NCBI RefSeq assembly: GCF_036327415.1
Contig: NZ_CP123961.1
Coordinates: forward strand, 1,426,001-1,490,000
Length of the DNA stretch: 64,000 nt
Direction: 5' to 3'
Source: Bartonella grahamii subsp. shimonis
GTDB lineage: Bacteria; Pseudomonadota; Alphaproteobacteria; Rhizobiales; Rhizobiaceae
A model generated the notes under the pieces. The model made no database searches. It was not told the origin of the DNA and was given only the letters and a program-made list of their open reading frames with translations. Shown one piece after another: positions 48,756 to 58,632 of this stretch. Both the position numbers and the translations under genes were made by a program. Within the stretch, counting starts at the first letter, position 1, and every line of letters starts with the position of its first letter.

Positions 48756-49919
48756 CTACAAATATTTCCGTAACCATCCAATTGTTATTTCATAGAATGC
48801 ATTTTTTACTTTTGCAAAGAAACTTCCTTCCTGAACATTCATTCCGGCAAAAACTGGTTTTTCCAAAAGAACCTTTTTATCTTCTAAAATTTGAATAACG
48901 CCAACTGATTGCCCAGAAACAATGGGAGCTTTCAATGGACCATGATATTTAATTTTTGCTTTAACATTTACTTTTTTTTCATTCGAAAGCATAAAACTTA
49001 TTGGTTTTTTAACAATGAGTGGAACAAAATTTTGCTTACCACCATAAACAGAAGCACGACCAACCGTTTCTTCTTTTGTGAAAATCGTTTTAAGATCAAA
49101 TGCCGTCATTCCCCATTGAAGAATGCGTTCTATTTCTTTTGTATATTTTTTACTATCTTGCAAACCATTGATTGCTAAAAAAAGACGTCGATGATTTTTA
49201 GAAATACTGGCAACCATTGAAAAACCTTCTTTTTCACTGTAGCCAAAACCAAATCCTTCTACACCAATTTCCTTAGAAATAAGAGGGTTTTTATTCCGTT
49301 GAAAAATATTATTCCACGTAAAATGAGGCTCACAATAAAGTGCATAATAATCCGGATATTTCTGAACAATATGACGTGCTAATATAATCATATCACGCAC
49401 TGTGACAAACTGTCCCTCTTCGGGTAGCCCTGTTGCATTAACAAAATGACTCTGAGATAACCCAACTATTTTTGCGCGCTGATTCATCAGTTTTGCAAAA
49501 TGAGCCTCATCTCCTGATATTCCTTCAGCAAGAATAATAGCAGCATCATTTCCATTCACAATAATTAAACCACGTAAAAGATCAGAAACACTGATTTCTG
49601 TCTTTATCTTTGCAAACATAGTGGTTGTACCGGAAGGTGCTCCACCTTTGCGCCAAGCATTTTCACTAACCTTGAATTTCTGCGTACTCTTTAATAATCC
49701 CTTCTTTAAGTGATGAAATACGACTTCCACTGTCATCAATTTTGCTAATGAAGCAGGAAAAAAAGGAATATCACTTTGTTTTTCATAAAGTATTGTCTCT
49801 GTATTATCATCGAGTAACAATAATTGTGGTGCAGAAATTTGAAAATATTCTGCTCTCCCCCACGTGTCAAATGCCAATACCCCCCATAAGGTCAATAAGA
49901 TCCTTAATGTTATATACAT
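48756..49919 (-). CDS. D-alanyl-D-alanine carboxypeptidase family protein with lost catalytic motifs
   Basis: A 387-residue PBP5/DacF-type protein encoded ahead of tmk. It has a signal peptide to about residue 24 and the SxxK motif intact as S57-L-A-K60 ('FPASLAKLMTVEVV'). The second motif, normally S-G-N in 'LIVQSGNDA', reads 'IIVNGNDAA' (N122-G-N124). The third, normally K-T-G in 'DGLKTGYT', reads 'EGFGFGYS' (G224-F-G226). The C-terminal PBP5 beta domain and a terminal amphipathic helix are kept, and the frame is intact. A strong GGGAGGAG five bases before ATG 49919 decides the start. I infer weak or no carboxypeptidase activity; a binding or scaffold role is possible. Confidence 0.85.
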   Translation of the reverse strand: MYITLRILLTLWGVLAFDTWGRAEYFQISAPQLLLLDDNTETILYEKQSDIPFFPASLAKLMTVEVVFHHLKKGLLKSTQKFKVSENAWRKGGAPSGTTTMFAKIKTEISVSDLLRGLIIVNGNDAAIILAEGISGDEAHFAKLMNQRAKIVGLSQSHFVNATGLPEEGQFVTVRDMIILARHIVQKYPDYYALYCEPHFTWNNIFQRNKNPLISKEIGVEGFGFGYSEKEGFSMVASISKNHRRLFLAINGLQDSKKYTKEIERILQWGMTAFDLKTIFTKEETVGRASVYGGKQNFVPLIVKKPISFMLSNEKKVNVKAKIKYHGPLKAPIVSGQSVGVIQILEDKKVLLEKPVFAGMNVQEGSFFAKVKNAFYEITIGWLRKYL

Positions 49920-50318
49920 AGCTTCTCCTCCCATCCCAAAGATCAACATAAAGAATCTTATATAGGAAAAAACTTTTCTATTGCCGCAAATTGAGAAATT
50001 ATTGATAACTCAAGAAAAGCTTTTATTTTTATTCAGCGTTAGTAAAAGTAATATGATGCACTTTTTATCTTCCATCTAGGTTAAGTTTAATATTTTAAAT
50101 TATGAGAGACGAAAAGATTTTTTATTTATAGTACATTGATTTATTATCCTATTTTAAACTTCTATCTGATTAAAAATACTGTAAGATTCTTTCGTTATAT
50201 TGCCTCTCATATTGAATTCAATAAAATCGCTTTCTTACGCGTCATAAGTAGGATTCGTATATGGATAAAAATTATTAAAAAAAAAGAGTAAAAATACTTC
50301 TGATCAACCTCTCAAGTG
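49920..50318. other. Upstream region of the dac-tmk operon
   Basis: About 400 AT-rich bases, holding the operon's promoter on the minus strand. The GGGAGGAG ribosome site of the dac gene is at 49925-49932. Nothing else is recognised before the integrase remnant. Confidence 0.5.
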
Positions 50319-50792
50319 TTAAAATTATCGCACAAAACATTAGGGGCTTGCAAAGTGTATGATGGTGTCGGTTTATATCTTCATAAGTGTAAAGATAGTG
50401 ATGTCTAGAGGGTTACAGTTATACCATTCACAGACGCTATCGTAAAATAGGCTTGTAGCGTATTGAAATATGTCTCTTTTAAATAAGTACGTGAGTTAGC
50501 AATGTTAAGTGTATTTTGTTTGAGACGCCCTGTTTTTAGTGAGGGGACTTACTCCATTAAAAAACATGATAAAAAAAGAATGAGGTAATACATAATCTCT
50601 TCACAAGATATTATCCTGGATACTTAGGAAAACTGCAAAGCCGAATCAAAAGAAAATATTTTTTACTTGTTAAGCTTTTTATTCCTCTCAAATTGAAAGT
50701 ATAGTTGTTCTGGAGATTACACAAACAGACCCGGTACAATAATCTACTCTTTTCTAGCAAAAGCTATTACAGCAAGAAAAGTCGCGCTTTAA
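50319..50792 (+). pseudogene. Remnant of a P4-type phage integrase, between rlpA and the dac gene
   Basis: From 50319 the plus strand reads 'KVYDGVGLYLHKCKDSDV' and a stop, matching the DUF4102 start of P4-family integrases. Further on, in shifting frames, come a 'GLTPLKNMIKKE' segment (cf. G-x-D-P-I), 'DT*ENCKAESK' (cf. A-F-E-x-x-K-A-E-L-K) and 'KAITARKVAL' near 50760-50790 (cf. T-A-R-K-A-L-x-R-L). All in the right order and at about the right distances, but with many stops. About 160 codons of the integrase can be traced; the catalytic half is gone. Confidence 0.7.
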
Positions 50793-50874
50793 GATGAAAA
50801 CCCTACACTAAATCTGTAAGTTTTTATCTTTTTTACTAGAAAATTATATAGATAAAAAATCAACGCATTTTTTC

Positions 50875-51792
50875 TTAAAACAGCTGCAACCAATTGACCT
50901 TCATTTTTTTGTTTAGCTTATTTATAGAGGCAACTTGATCGAATGGCATCGGCTTATCAAGCATGATAGGACCAATTTCTGGCAATTTAACTGCAACAGT
51001 TTTATTACGCTGTTCCTGTTCAACAGCAGTTGCTTTAGCTAATTCTTCTTTGTTTCCTGTATTGCGCTGCTCTTTTAACAAAACAGTTTCTCTTTTTTTC
51101 GAAATATTTTCCGACGCTAATGAATATGAGGCAGCATTTCCAGGAGTATAAGAGGCCATTAAATATGCACCATCATAATAGCCAACGGGCGCTTCAGCAA
51201 TATATTCTACTTTAACATCTGCAACCCCCCTATCTACATACCCCAGTATTGCCGCAGCTTGCCTTGATAAATCAATGATTCTGTCTTTCATAAAAGGTCC
51301 GCGATCATTCACTCTAACAATGAGTGAAGATCCATTTTTCAAATTAGTAACACGAGCATAGCTAGGTAGAGGCATTGTAGGATGAGCAGCAGTCAAAAGA
51401 TTCATGTCATAAATTTCACCGTTGGCAGTTAAACGTCCATGAAAATCTGAACCATACCATGATGCTTCGCCAACACGTTTATACGTTGGATCATTTTGAG
51501 GATAATACCACTTTCCTTTTATTTGATAAGGTTTACCAACAATAGCTCGCCCACGCTTTTTTTCTTCCGATTGATTCTTCTTATTAGATACTTGTTGAGG
51601 TAGTACAGAAGTGTTTACGTCAATTGGTTTATTATGATAGGAATCTTTTATATGATAGGAATCTTTTATTGAAAAATTCATAGTTTGGCTTGCGCAACAA
51701 GATACCAGTGACTGAGAAATGACGATCATAGAAAACAATTGAAGCGTTGGTTTAATAATAAAAGTAAATTTCTTTTTTCTATTTGAAGGCAT
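50875..51792 (-). CDS. rlpA: Septal ring lytic transglycosylase RlpA family lipoprotein
   Basis: A 305-residue RlpA protein acting on naked glycan at the septum. The signal peptide ends in a lipobox 'SLVSC', so it is probably an outer-membrane lipoprotein. The double-psi beta-barrel core runs from about residue 100: 'GEASWYGSDFHGRLTANGE', 'AAHPTMPLPSYARVTN', 'VRVNDRGPF' with the conserved Asp and Arg. There is no SPOR domain at the C-terminus, unlike E. coli RlpA. Residues near 43-54 contain a tandem 'IKDSYH' pair from an 18-bp duplication. The dac-tmk operon would be its usual next neighbour, but an integrase remnant lies between. Confidence 0.9.
   Translation of the reverse strand: MPSNRKKKFTFIIKPTLQLFSMIVISQSLVSCCASQTMNFSIKDSYHIKDSYHNKPIDVNTSVLPQQVSNKKNQSEEKKRGRAIVGKPYQIKGKWYYPQNDPTYKRVGEASWYGSDFHGRLTANGEIYDMNLLTAAHPTMPLPSYARVTNLKNGSSLIVRVNDRGPFMKDRIIDLSRQAAAILGYVDRGVADVKVEYIAEAPVGYYDGAYLMASYTPGNAASYSLASENISKKRETVLLKEQRNTGNKEELAKATAVEQEQRNKTVAVKLPEIGPIMLDKPMPFDQVASINKLNKKMKVNWLQLF
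51634..51669. repeat. 18-bp tandem duplication inside rlpA
   Basis: ATGATAGGAATCTTTTAT occurs twice in a row. Being a multiple of three it keeps the frame and doubles the hexapeptide IKDSYH in the flexible stretch between the lipid anchor and the barrel. Confidence 0.9.
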
Positions 51793-52381
51793 CTATTCAG
51801 TCCACTTATTTCTGTTAAGTACTACTGTAAAAACCACGTCACACTTTTTGTACGCGACGGAAGAGTTTACGTTTTTAAATGATTTCCCTCGCGCATATAC
51901 CACTCTTGAATTTTCCCCTTCTATCAAGAAATTAACATATTGTTAACCTTTTTGTGGTTTTCGTAAGAAATAAATGTAGTTATAGTAGATGTTAAAAAGA
52001 ATAAAAATTAAACAAATCAATGTCTTATAGAAAAATCATTTCATAATATAAACTGTGAATAAGTAGTGATTTTAGTAACTTGTTTTGCGAATCATGTAAT
52101 ATAGTGGGCATTAAAAAATTAACCTATGGAAAATTAACCTATGGATTGCGAAAATTAGCAACCACGTGTGGCTGCTAACGCAGGTACGACCGTATCGTAA
52201 GCTTAAAGTTCTTTTTTATTGGATAGGAGACAGTATAGCATCGCTCTATACCAAAACAGCTGATAGAAGATGACAGACTATAGAATCAATAAAAAACTTC
52301 AAAAAGAATCGGAACAATAAAAAAGAACAAAAACAAGAAAGATTCTTAAATTTTATATAGTCTATTGATATTATTTAAAGT
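51793..52381. other. rlpA upstream region with tandem repeat and hairpin
   Basis: 589 bases between rlpA and tRNA-Lys. It holds a 15-bp tandem repeat (AAAATTAACCTATGG at 52115-52129 and 52130-52144) and, directly after, a 10-bp inverted repeat TTAGCAACCA / TGGCTGCTAA at 52155-52164 and 52169-52178. No gene seen. Confidence 0.6.
52155..52178. repeat. 10-bp inverted repeat, possible RNA hairpin
   Basis: TTAGCAACCA, loop CGTG, TGGCTGCTAA. One mismatch in DNA; on minus-strand RNA it becomes a G-U pair, giving a full stem. It is GC-richer than its surroundings. A second small inverted repeat (TACGA / TCGTA) and a T run follow on the plus side. Confidence 0.55.
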
Positions 52382-52457
52382 TGGTGAGCGCGCAGGGATT
52401 CGAACCCTGGACCTACTGATTAAAAGTCAGTTGCTCTACCAGCTGAGCTACGCGCTC
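52382..52457 (-). tRNA. tRNA-Lys (anticodon TTT), CCA encoded
   Basis: On the minus strand: acceptor stem GAGCGCG / CGCGCTC, D-arm GCTCAGCTGGTAGAGC, anticodon stem ACTGA / TCAGT with loop CTTTTAA (anticodon TTT at 52422-52424), T-arm AGGGTTCGAATCCCT, discriminator A and encoded CCA. All arms pair well. It decodes AAA and AAG. tRNA 3' ends are common integration sites for P4-type integrases, and a remnant of one lies 1.6 kb away. Confidence 0.97.
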
Positions 52458-53687
52458 TCACACAAGTTATCTAGTTTGCAAACTATCTAATTTGCAGAAA
52501 GTGAAGGGAACATACGGTTGACTTTCCATTTGGTCAACACCTTTTGAAGAAAAATATATTTTCTTCAGTTATCAATAATTTTCCGTTTTCCCCCCTTTCT
52601 TCATCATTATATAGGTATTCTTTAATCTTCTTTTTGAAGTTTCAATAAAGGAAAAATTTCACTGCAAAATGTTTTATAGATTCGAAGCGCTAAAATTATA
52701 AGAAATCACCCCCCCTTTCCGCTCACATGGGTTGTTGAGCATAATGTGTAGAAAAGAAAAATATCTTTTACTTTAATATTATTTTTATATCTTTATATCT
52801 TAGTTTTCAATTTTCAAATATGAATACAGCTTTATAAAATAATATATTGATTTATAATAACTTAATAATTTTATCACTTGAGTGAGAGATCTTAAATACT
52901 GTAAGCTTCTCTTATTTCGAAGTTTTTTTAATAAAAATCATTTTCTTGGCCAATACAAGTGAGAGAATAAAACTACAGAAAAGAAATGAGAATCTCTTTT
53001 ATGCTTCCTTTCAATAACCAAAAATTATAGCAACATTAGGATTCAGCAAAATAGTATATAGCGTTGGCACGTTAGACCTGAAAATGGGACAATGAGCGAC
53101 AATGGTATTTTAAGGGTATAATTTTTATTTATGCATAATGAATATATTACAAAAGCCAATTTATCCTATAGAATAAAGCAGACACGAAGCAAAAATTTAG
53201 TCTCATTGAAAATATCCCGAATGGCTATAAATTATACTCACTATTATAGCTGTAGATAATTTTACTAAGAATAAAAAAGCAGACATAATATGCAATATGG
53301 TTCTAAATACCTATAGAGTGTTCTAAATATATAGAATGCCTATCCTGCTATTGATAAACTGCCTTCTAATTAACTTTTTTATATCAGAAATCACAAAATA
53401 CGTAGATATATTTTTAGAAAAAAAGGATAACATTGGTTATAAAATTTAGTGTTGAATAATTGAACCAGAGCTATAAAGTATTTTTATACATTATTTAATA
53501 TTAATATAGCCATATAATATATAAATAATAATTTAAATATGTAAAATAAACATAGTACTTTCTTAATTTGATAAGATCAAAAATAAAGGAAATATTTTTT
53601 ATTTGGCGAATAAAAAACTTGTAAAAATGTTATGTATACATTTATTTTTACTTTATTCCTTTTTTATTATTTTGATTGGAACATTAA
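52458..53687. other. 1.2-kb gene-free stretch upstream of lexA
   Basis: Holds the tRNA-Lys promoter (minus) and the lexA promoter (plus). GTTCTAAATA occurs twice, 20 bases apart, at 53299-53328. I looked for the alphaproteobacterial SOS box (GTTC-N7-GTTC or GAAC-N7-GAAC) within 300 bases of lexA and found no clean copy. No gene or phage trace recognised. Confidence 0.5.
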
Positions 53688-54401
53688 ATGCTGACATGTA
53701 AACAATATGAGCTACTCTTGTTTATTCACAACCACATAAAAGAAACAGGTGTTCCTCCTTCTTTTGAAGAAATGAAAAATGCATTAGAACTTTCTTCAAA
53801 ATCTGGTATTCATAAGCTCATTATAGCATTAGAACAACGAGGATTTATACGTCGTTTACCTAATCGTGCTCGTGCGGTGGAGGTGATTCGACTTCCTGAG
53901 AAAATAACATTTAACCTTTCTTTAGCACGTAAAATTTCTCCTAATATGATAGAAAGAAATAAAAGGGAAATATCAAAAAGTTTGAGTAACCTTGATAACT
54001 TTGAGGAAGAAGAAAAAAAAAATATCACCATTCCTATTATGGGACGTATTTCTGCGAGCGTGCCCGCCTCTGCTATACAGCAACAAACAAACACCATTTC
54101 TCTCCCACACAATATGGTTAATATAGGTGAGCACTACGCATTAGAAGTTAAAGATGATTCTATGGTGGAGGCCGGTATCCTTGATAAAGATACAATCATT
54201 GTGAAACGTCAAAATACAGCAATAACAGGTGAAATTATTGTTGCGTTTATTGATAAAAAAGAAGCCACATTAAAACGTTATCGACGCAAAGGAGCTTCTA
54301 TTGCATTAGAAGCCGCAAATCCTCATTATGAAGTACGTACATACGAATCCGATCGTGTAGAAATACAAGGCAAACTTACCGGACTTATTCGCAAATATTA
54401 A
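53688..54401 (+). CDS. lexA: SOS repressor LexA with altered cleavage site
   Basis: A 237-residue LexA: winged-helix DNA-binding domain at 1-70 ('[20 protein letters not shown]' is the recognition region), linker, and S24 peptidase domain. The Ser-Lys dyad is S158 ('DDSMVEAGI') and K196 ('EATLKRY'). The scissile bond, Ala-Gly in nearly all LexA proteins, here reads A123-S124 ('GRISASVP'), from codons GCG AGC at 54054-54059. The residue before the 'DSM' motif is Asp instead of the usual Gly. The rest is intact, so repression should work, but self-cleavage after RecA activation may be slow or changed. It is monocistronic. Confidence 0.93.
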   Translation: MLTCKQYELLLFIHNHIKETGVPPSFEEMKNALELSSKSGIHKLIIALEQRGFIRRLPNRARAVEVIRLPEKITFNLSLARKISPNMIERNKREISKSLSNLDNFEEEEKKNITIPIMGRISASVPASAIQQQTNTISLPHNMVNIGEHYALEVKDDSMVEAGILDKDTIIVKRQNTAITGEIIVAFIDKKEATLKRYRRKGASIALEAANPHYEVRTYESDRVEIQGKLTGLIRKY

Positions 54402-54860
54402 AAAATAAACCTTATAAGTGCGCGATAGATATCGCAGTAAGAAGCTGTTGAGTATTTTTTTATTGTGCGACATGCAATTGACTTCTTCTCCACAGCCAAA
54501 GGGCCACCAATTCGGTCTATAAACAATCCAGATCCTTATCGAGCGGGTTTTACTTCCTTTTCCCTCTCATCTTCTTTACTTACACAAGGCGTAACAAGTA
54601 AACTTTAAAATATTCATCACGTATTTTATAAAAGAACTTGAATGCTTTGAAGGAAGCAGCCCTATATCATCGTCCTTAATGACGGAATTTTATGATATAA
54701 TAAGACAAAATTATATGCATGCATAAAAACACATAAAATTTTATAGAAAAAAATCAAATAACTTTGTAACAGATTGCATTGCATAGGTATAAAAATAAAG
54801 AACACTATTTTTAAGTTATAAAAGCGTAACTCAATCATTCATAGTAATTGTAGGATCATC
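54402..54860. other. Intergenic, nothing recognised
   Basis: 459 bases between lexA and rimO. A small palindrome GCGATA-GA-TATCGC at 54422-54435 lies just after lexA and may be a weak terminator. In some Rhizobiales a comEC-like gene adjoins lexA; I cannot find a convincing trace of it here. Confidence 0.45.
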
Positions 54861-56174
54861 ATGCTAGCACCTCGTATTAGTTTTGTCTCCCTTGGATGCC
54901 CAAAAGCACTCGTAGATTCTGAGCGAATTATTACAAGCCTTCGCTCTGAAGGGTATGAAATTTCACGTCAACATCAAGGAGCTGATGTCGTTATTGTGAA
55001 TACCTGTGGTTTTCTTGACACAGCAAGGAGAGAATCATTAGCCAATATTGATGAAGCTCTCAAAAAAAATGGAAAAGTTATTGTAACAGGGTGTCTTGGT
55101 GCTGATCCTGATGTCATTCGCCAAACATATCCTAATATATTGGCCATTACAGGACCACAAGCTTATGAAAGTGTTATAGAAGCTGTTCATACAGTAATTC
55201 CTCCCGTCCATGATCCTTTTCTTGATTTAGTTCCTCCCCAAGGTATTCGTTTGACACCTCGCCATTACGCCTACTTAAAGATTTCTGAAGGATGCTCTAA
55301 CCGGTGTAGTTTTTGTATCATCCCTACTCTGCGTGGTGATCTCACTTCACGTCCCATCAGCGATGTTCTTCGTGAAGCTGAAAAACTCGTGCAAGCAGGT
55401 GTAAAAGAACTTTTGGTTATTTCACAAGATACGAGTGCTTATGGTATTGATCTTAAATATCTCGAAAATTCTTGGAAAGATCGTACAATCAAAACGAAAT
55501 TCTTTGATCTTTGTCGCGAACTAGGTGATATGGGTATTTGGATACGTATGCATTACGTTTATCCTTATCCCCATGTTGATGAAGTTATTGAACTTATGGC
55601 TGCAAAAAAAATTCTTCCTTATCTGGATATTCCTCTTCAGCATGCATCACCGACTGTTTTGCGTCACATGAAGCGTCCTGCACTTATGGAAAAAACAAAC
55701 CGTAGAATTGAAAAATGGCGAAAAATATGTCCAGATCTTGCTGTGCGATCAACATTTATTGTTGGTTTTCCTGGCGAAACGAATGAAGATTTTAATATCC
55801 TGCTAGAATGGTTAGAAGAAGCAAAAATTGAACGCGCTGGGTGCTTTAAATATGAGGAAGTAAAAGGAGCCGCCGCGAATGATTTGGGATTAGAAAATAT
55901 TCCTGAAGAGGTGAAAGAAAATCGCTGGCATCGTTTTATGGCAAAACAACAACAAATTTCTACACGTCTTTTAAAGAAAAAAATTGGAAAAAGACTTCAG
56001 GTGCTTATCGATGAAAGTCAAGGAAAAGTTGCTAAAGGACGTAGTCAATACGATGCTCCAGAAATAGATGGTGTTGTCCATATATCATCACGACGCCCAT
56101 TGCGTGTGGGTGAATTTGTCAGCGTTAAAATTGAACAGTCAGATGCCTATGATCTTTATGGTATAGCAGTTTGA
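54861..56174 (+). CDS. rimO: Ribosomal protein S12 methylthiotransferase RimO
   Basis: Radical-SAM enzyme that adds a methylthio group to an Asp of ribosomal protein S12; 437 residues. The N-terminal UPF0004 domain holds three Cys for the auxiliary cluster ('[12 protein letters not shown]', 'NTCGFLD', 'VTGCLGAD'). The radical-SAM Cys triad is 'CSNRCSFC' near residue 148. The C-terminal TRAM domain begins about residue 370 ('[20 protein letters not shown]'). Length and '[19 protein letters not shown]' fit RimO better than MiaB. It needs the Fe-S clusters made by the SUF genes. The gene stands alone. Confidence 0.94.
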   Translation: MLAPRISFVSLGCPKALVDSERIITSLRSEGYEISRQHQGADVVIVNTCGFLDTARRESLANIDEALKKNGKVIVTGCLGADPDVIRQTYPNILAITGPQAYESVIEAVHTVIPPVHDPFLDLVPPQGIRLTPRHYAYLKISEGCSNRCSFCIIPTLRGDLTSRPISDVLREAEKLVQAGVKELLVISQDTSAYGIDLKYLENSWKDRTIKTKFFDLCRELGDMGIWIRMHYVYPYPHVDEVIELMAAKKILPYLDIPLQHASPTVLRHMKRPALMEKTNRRIEKWRKICPDLAVRSTFIVGFPGETNEDFNILLEWLEEAKIERAGCFKYEEVKGAAANDLGLENIPEEVKENRWHRFMAKQQQISTRLLKKKIGKRLQVLIDESQGKVAKGRSQYDAPEIDGVVHISSRRPLRVGEFVSVKIEQSDAYDLYGIAV

Positions 56175-56697
56175 AAATTTAACTTCTTCCCTGTCTTAAT
56201 GATGAAAGTTCCTATCAACACCGGTTTATAAAAAATCGGCTGCTCACAATAGAGCTTGGTCGCTTATGTAACTCACTTTATGAAAATTCACAGGCAATCC
56301 TTGCCTTGAAGGTTTACTATATACTCCAAAAATATCAAGCAGTTATATATTCTCTTAGTTTAACACCTTAAATGACAGTGATGCAACAGAATAAAATAAA
56401 ATCTACAACGTTCACTATTTTTACTTAACAAAAGAGCAAACGGACAATCATACTATTTTTCTGTTGCCAATAGTGCGAAAGTCATTGCTTATTTAAAGGA
56501 AACTTTTTTCAATAGTGTTTTATGCACACAAGAATTTCCTTTGTGATATGCAGGCGGATGTTTTTTATGGATGCAATTAAGAGAATTTGAAACAAAACAA
56601 TCTTACAGTAGTTAAATTGCAAAACAACAAATTATCATTATAAATCAGTATCTTGTCTTAAACTCTTTAAACTTATTTTTTAAATCTCTGATTTTTA
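56175..56697. other. Intergenic between convergent rimO and ttcA
   Basis: 523 bases. A 6-bp hairpin AGGCAA-TCC-TTGCCT at 56292-56306 may be a weak terminator for rimO. No other feature is recognised. Confidence 0.45.
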
Positions 56698-57573
56698 TTA
56701 ACACGTTTTAAAATCAAAGAATTTCTTATCAAGCAAATGACTTGGACGTACATTTGTTAAAGCGCGAATCATGGTATCTTTACGTCCTGGCATTTGTCTT
56801 TCAATATTTTTCAGCATTTCTTTCATTGCATTACGTTGTAAACCATCTTGACTACCGCAAAGATTACAAGGAATAATTGGAAATTGCATTGCTTGAGAAA
56901 ATTTTTCCAGATCTTCCTCAGCAGCATAAACAAGAGGACGTAAAACAAAAAGATCTCCTTCATCATTTTTAAGTTTTCCAGGCATGGCTGCTAATCGTCC
57001 ACCGTGAAACAAATTCATAAAAAATGTTTCTAAAACATCATCACGATGATGACCTAAAACTAATGCAGAACATCCCTCTTCACGTGCAACACGATAGAGA
57101 TTACCACGTCGTAATCGAGAACAAAGTGAACAATATGTTTGCGACTCTGCCAATTTATCTGTAACAATAGAATAAGTATCCTGATATTCAATACGATATG
57201 GAATTTTATAAAAACTTAAAAAGTCTGGAATAATATGTTTAGGGAATCCTGGTTGTCCTTGATCAAGATTACAGGCAAGAATATCAACGGATAAAAGACC
57301 TCGCCACTTTAAATCTAAAAGAAGCGCTAATAAACCATAAGAGTCTTTTCCACCTGATAAAGCAACAAGCCATTTTTTTCCTATAGAGAGCATAGAAAAA
57401 TCATCTAAAGCTTGTCGCATATGACGTAAAAGTCGTTTACGCAATTTATTAAATTCTACACTTGAGGGAGCAACACGAAACATTGGATGACAATTATCTG
57501 ATTCACTTATTAAAGGATCATCTCTCCTTCCATTTTCTTCTATTGCCTGATATTCAACGGAAACATCATTCAT
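56698..57573 (-). CDS. ttcA: tRNA 2-thiocytidine(32) synthetase TtcA
   Basis: Adds sulfur to C32 of certain tRNAs, using ATP and a [4Fe-4S] cluster; 291 residues. The PP-loop is '[15 protein letters not shown]' near residue 70. Two CxxC pairs, '[10 protein letters not shown]' and 'CNLCGSQDG', carry the cluster and are the TtcA hallmark; '[20 protein letters not shown]' is also diagnostic. The first 30 residues are an extra, acidic N-terminus. AGGA lies upstream of the ATG. It depends on Fe-S supply from the SUF system. Confidence 0.92.
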   Translation of the reverse strand: MNDVSVEYQAIEENGRRDDPLISESDNCHPMFRVAPSSVEFNKLRKRLLRHMRQALDDFSMLSIGKKWLVALSGGKDSYGLLALLLDLKWRGLLSVDILACNLDQGQPGFPKHIIPDFLSFYKIPYRIEYQDTYSIVTDKLAESQTYCSLCSRLRRGNLYRVAREEGCSALVLGHHRDDVLETFFMNLFHGGRLAAMPGKLKNDEGDLFVLRPLVYAAEEDLEKFSQAMQFPIIPCNLCGSQDGLQRNAMKEMLKNIERQMPGRKDTMIRALTNVRPSHLLDKKFFDFKTC

Positions 57574-57815
57574 AATACCATATCCTGCATAAGTAACAGC
57601 TCGTTTTCAAAGATAAAAACAAATATTAAAACAAGCTTACATTTATTTTTTTTGAATTTATAAATTAGATACACAAAAAAGAAATGGAACTATATAAGTT
57701 TGACTATAAAACATAGCAATAAACTTAATATAGAACCATTTACAAAAAGCACTTATTAACTTCAAAGGTTATAAAAAAATAACACAATATTTTGAAGTTG
57801 TAATAATAATAGAAA

Positions 57816-57832
57816 AGAGAAACAATTTCTCT
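57816..57832 (-). terminator. Candidate terminator of rpsD
   Basis: On the minus strand AGAGAAA-TTG-TTTCTCT, a perfect 7-bp stem, 10 bases after the rpsD stop and followed by TTTCTATT. Low GC but well placed. Confidence 0.5.
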
Positions 57833-57842
57833 TACAGAAAAA

Positions 57843-58460
57843 TTATCGAGAATAAAATTCAACAACCAAATTAGGTTCCATTTGCACAGCATAAGGAACA
57901 TCTGCAAAAGCAGGAATACGTGTAAAGGTCGCTTTCATCTGTTTATGATCTGCTTCAATATAATCAGGGACATCACGTTCTGCCAATTGCACTGATTCTA
58001 AAACTAAAACAAGTTGTTTTGATTTTTCCCGAACCTCAATAATATCACCTGGTTTACAACGATAAGATTGAATATTTGTGCGCCGCCCATTTACATTAAC
58101 GTGACCATGATTAATAAATTGGCGAGAAGCAAAAATCGTAGGCACAAATTTTGCACGATAGACAACAGCATCCAAACGTGATTCTAACAGACCAATAAGA
58201 TTTTCACCAGTATCGCCCCGTCGACGAGCTGCCTCCTCATAAGTTTTATGAAATTGTTTTTCTGAAATATCTCCATAAAACCCTTTCAATTTCTGTTTAG
58301 CGCGCAACTGCACCCCATAGTCAGAAAGTTTTCCTTTACGACGCTGTCCATGCTGACCTGGACCATAATCACGACGATTGACAGGAGATTTTGGACGACC
58401 CCAAATATTTTCTCCCATACGACGGTCAATTTTATACTTTGTTGTTTCGCGTTTACTCAT
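57843..58460 (-). CDS. rpsD: 30S ribosomal protein S4
   Basis: Primary 16S rRNA-binding protein starting 30S assembly, 205 residues. The N-terminal part is the long basic '[20 protein letters not shown]' form without the zinc-binding Cys; the S4 RNA-binding domain is at about 95-155 ('[20 protein letters not shown]', '[15 protein letters not shown]'). The Lys/Arg content and length are normal. AAGGAAATGCG precedes the ATG. It is monocistronic, as in other Rhizobiales, away from the other ribosomal protein operons. Confidence 0.97.
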   Translation of the reverse strand: MSKRETTKYKIDRRMGENIWGRPKSPVNRRDYGPGQHGQRRKGKLSDYGVQLRAKQKLKGFYGDISEKQFHKTYEEAARRRGDTGENLIGLLESRLDAVVYRAKFVPTIFASRQFINHGHVNVNGRRTNIQSYRCKPGDIIEVREKSKQLVLVLESVQLAERDVPDYIEADHKQMKATFTRIPAFADVPYAVQMEPNLVVEFYSR

Positions 58461-58632
58461 CGCATTTCCTTATAAAATAAAATACGAGATCTTAAGACCC
58501 CAAGGAAACGCGCCCTCCTCTGCCTTTAAATACTAAAGACTGACAGAATATCCTAAACATATCAATATGCAAAGCTATCCACGGGACACGTCAATTAATG
58601 CTATTTTCTTGAAAGAAAAAGCTAGATTATCA

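Noticed and set aside
53299..53328. GTTC repeats upstream of lexA as an SOS box
   Set aside because: The two GTTC are 16 bases apart, not 7, and lie 360 bases from the gene.
54480..54610. Possible comEC remnant after lexA
   Set aside because: Translated pieces on both strands do not resemble ComEC closely enough to claim.
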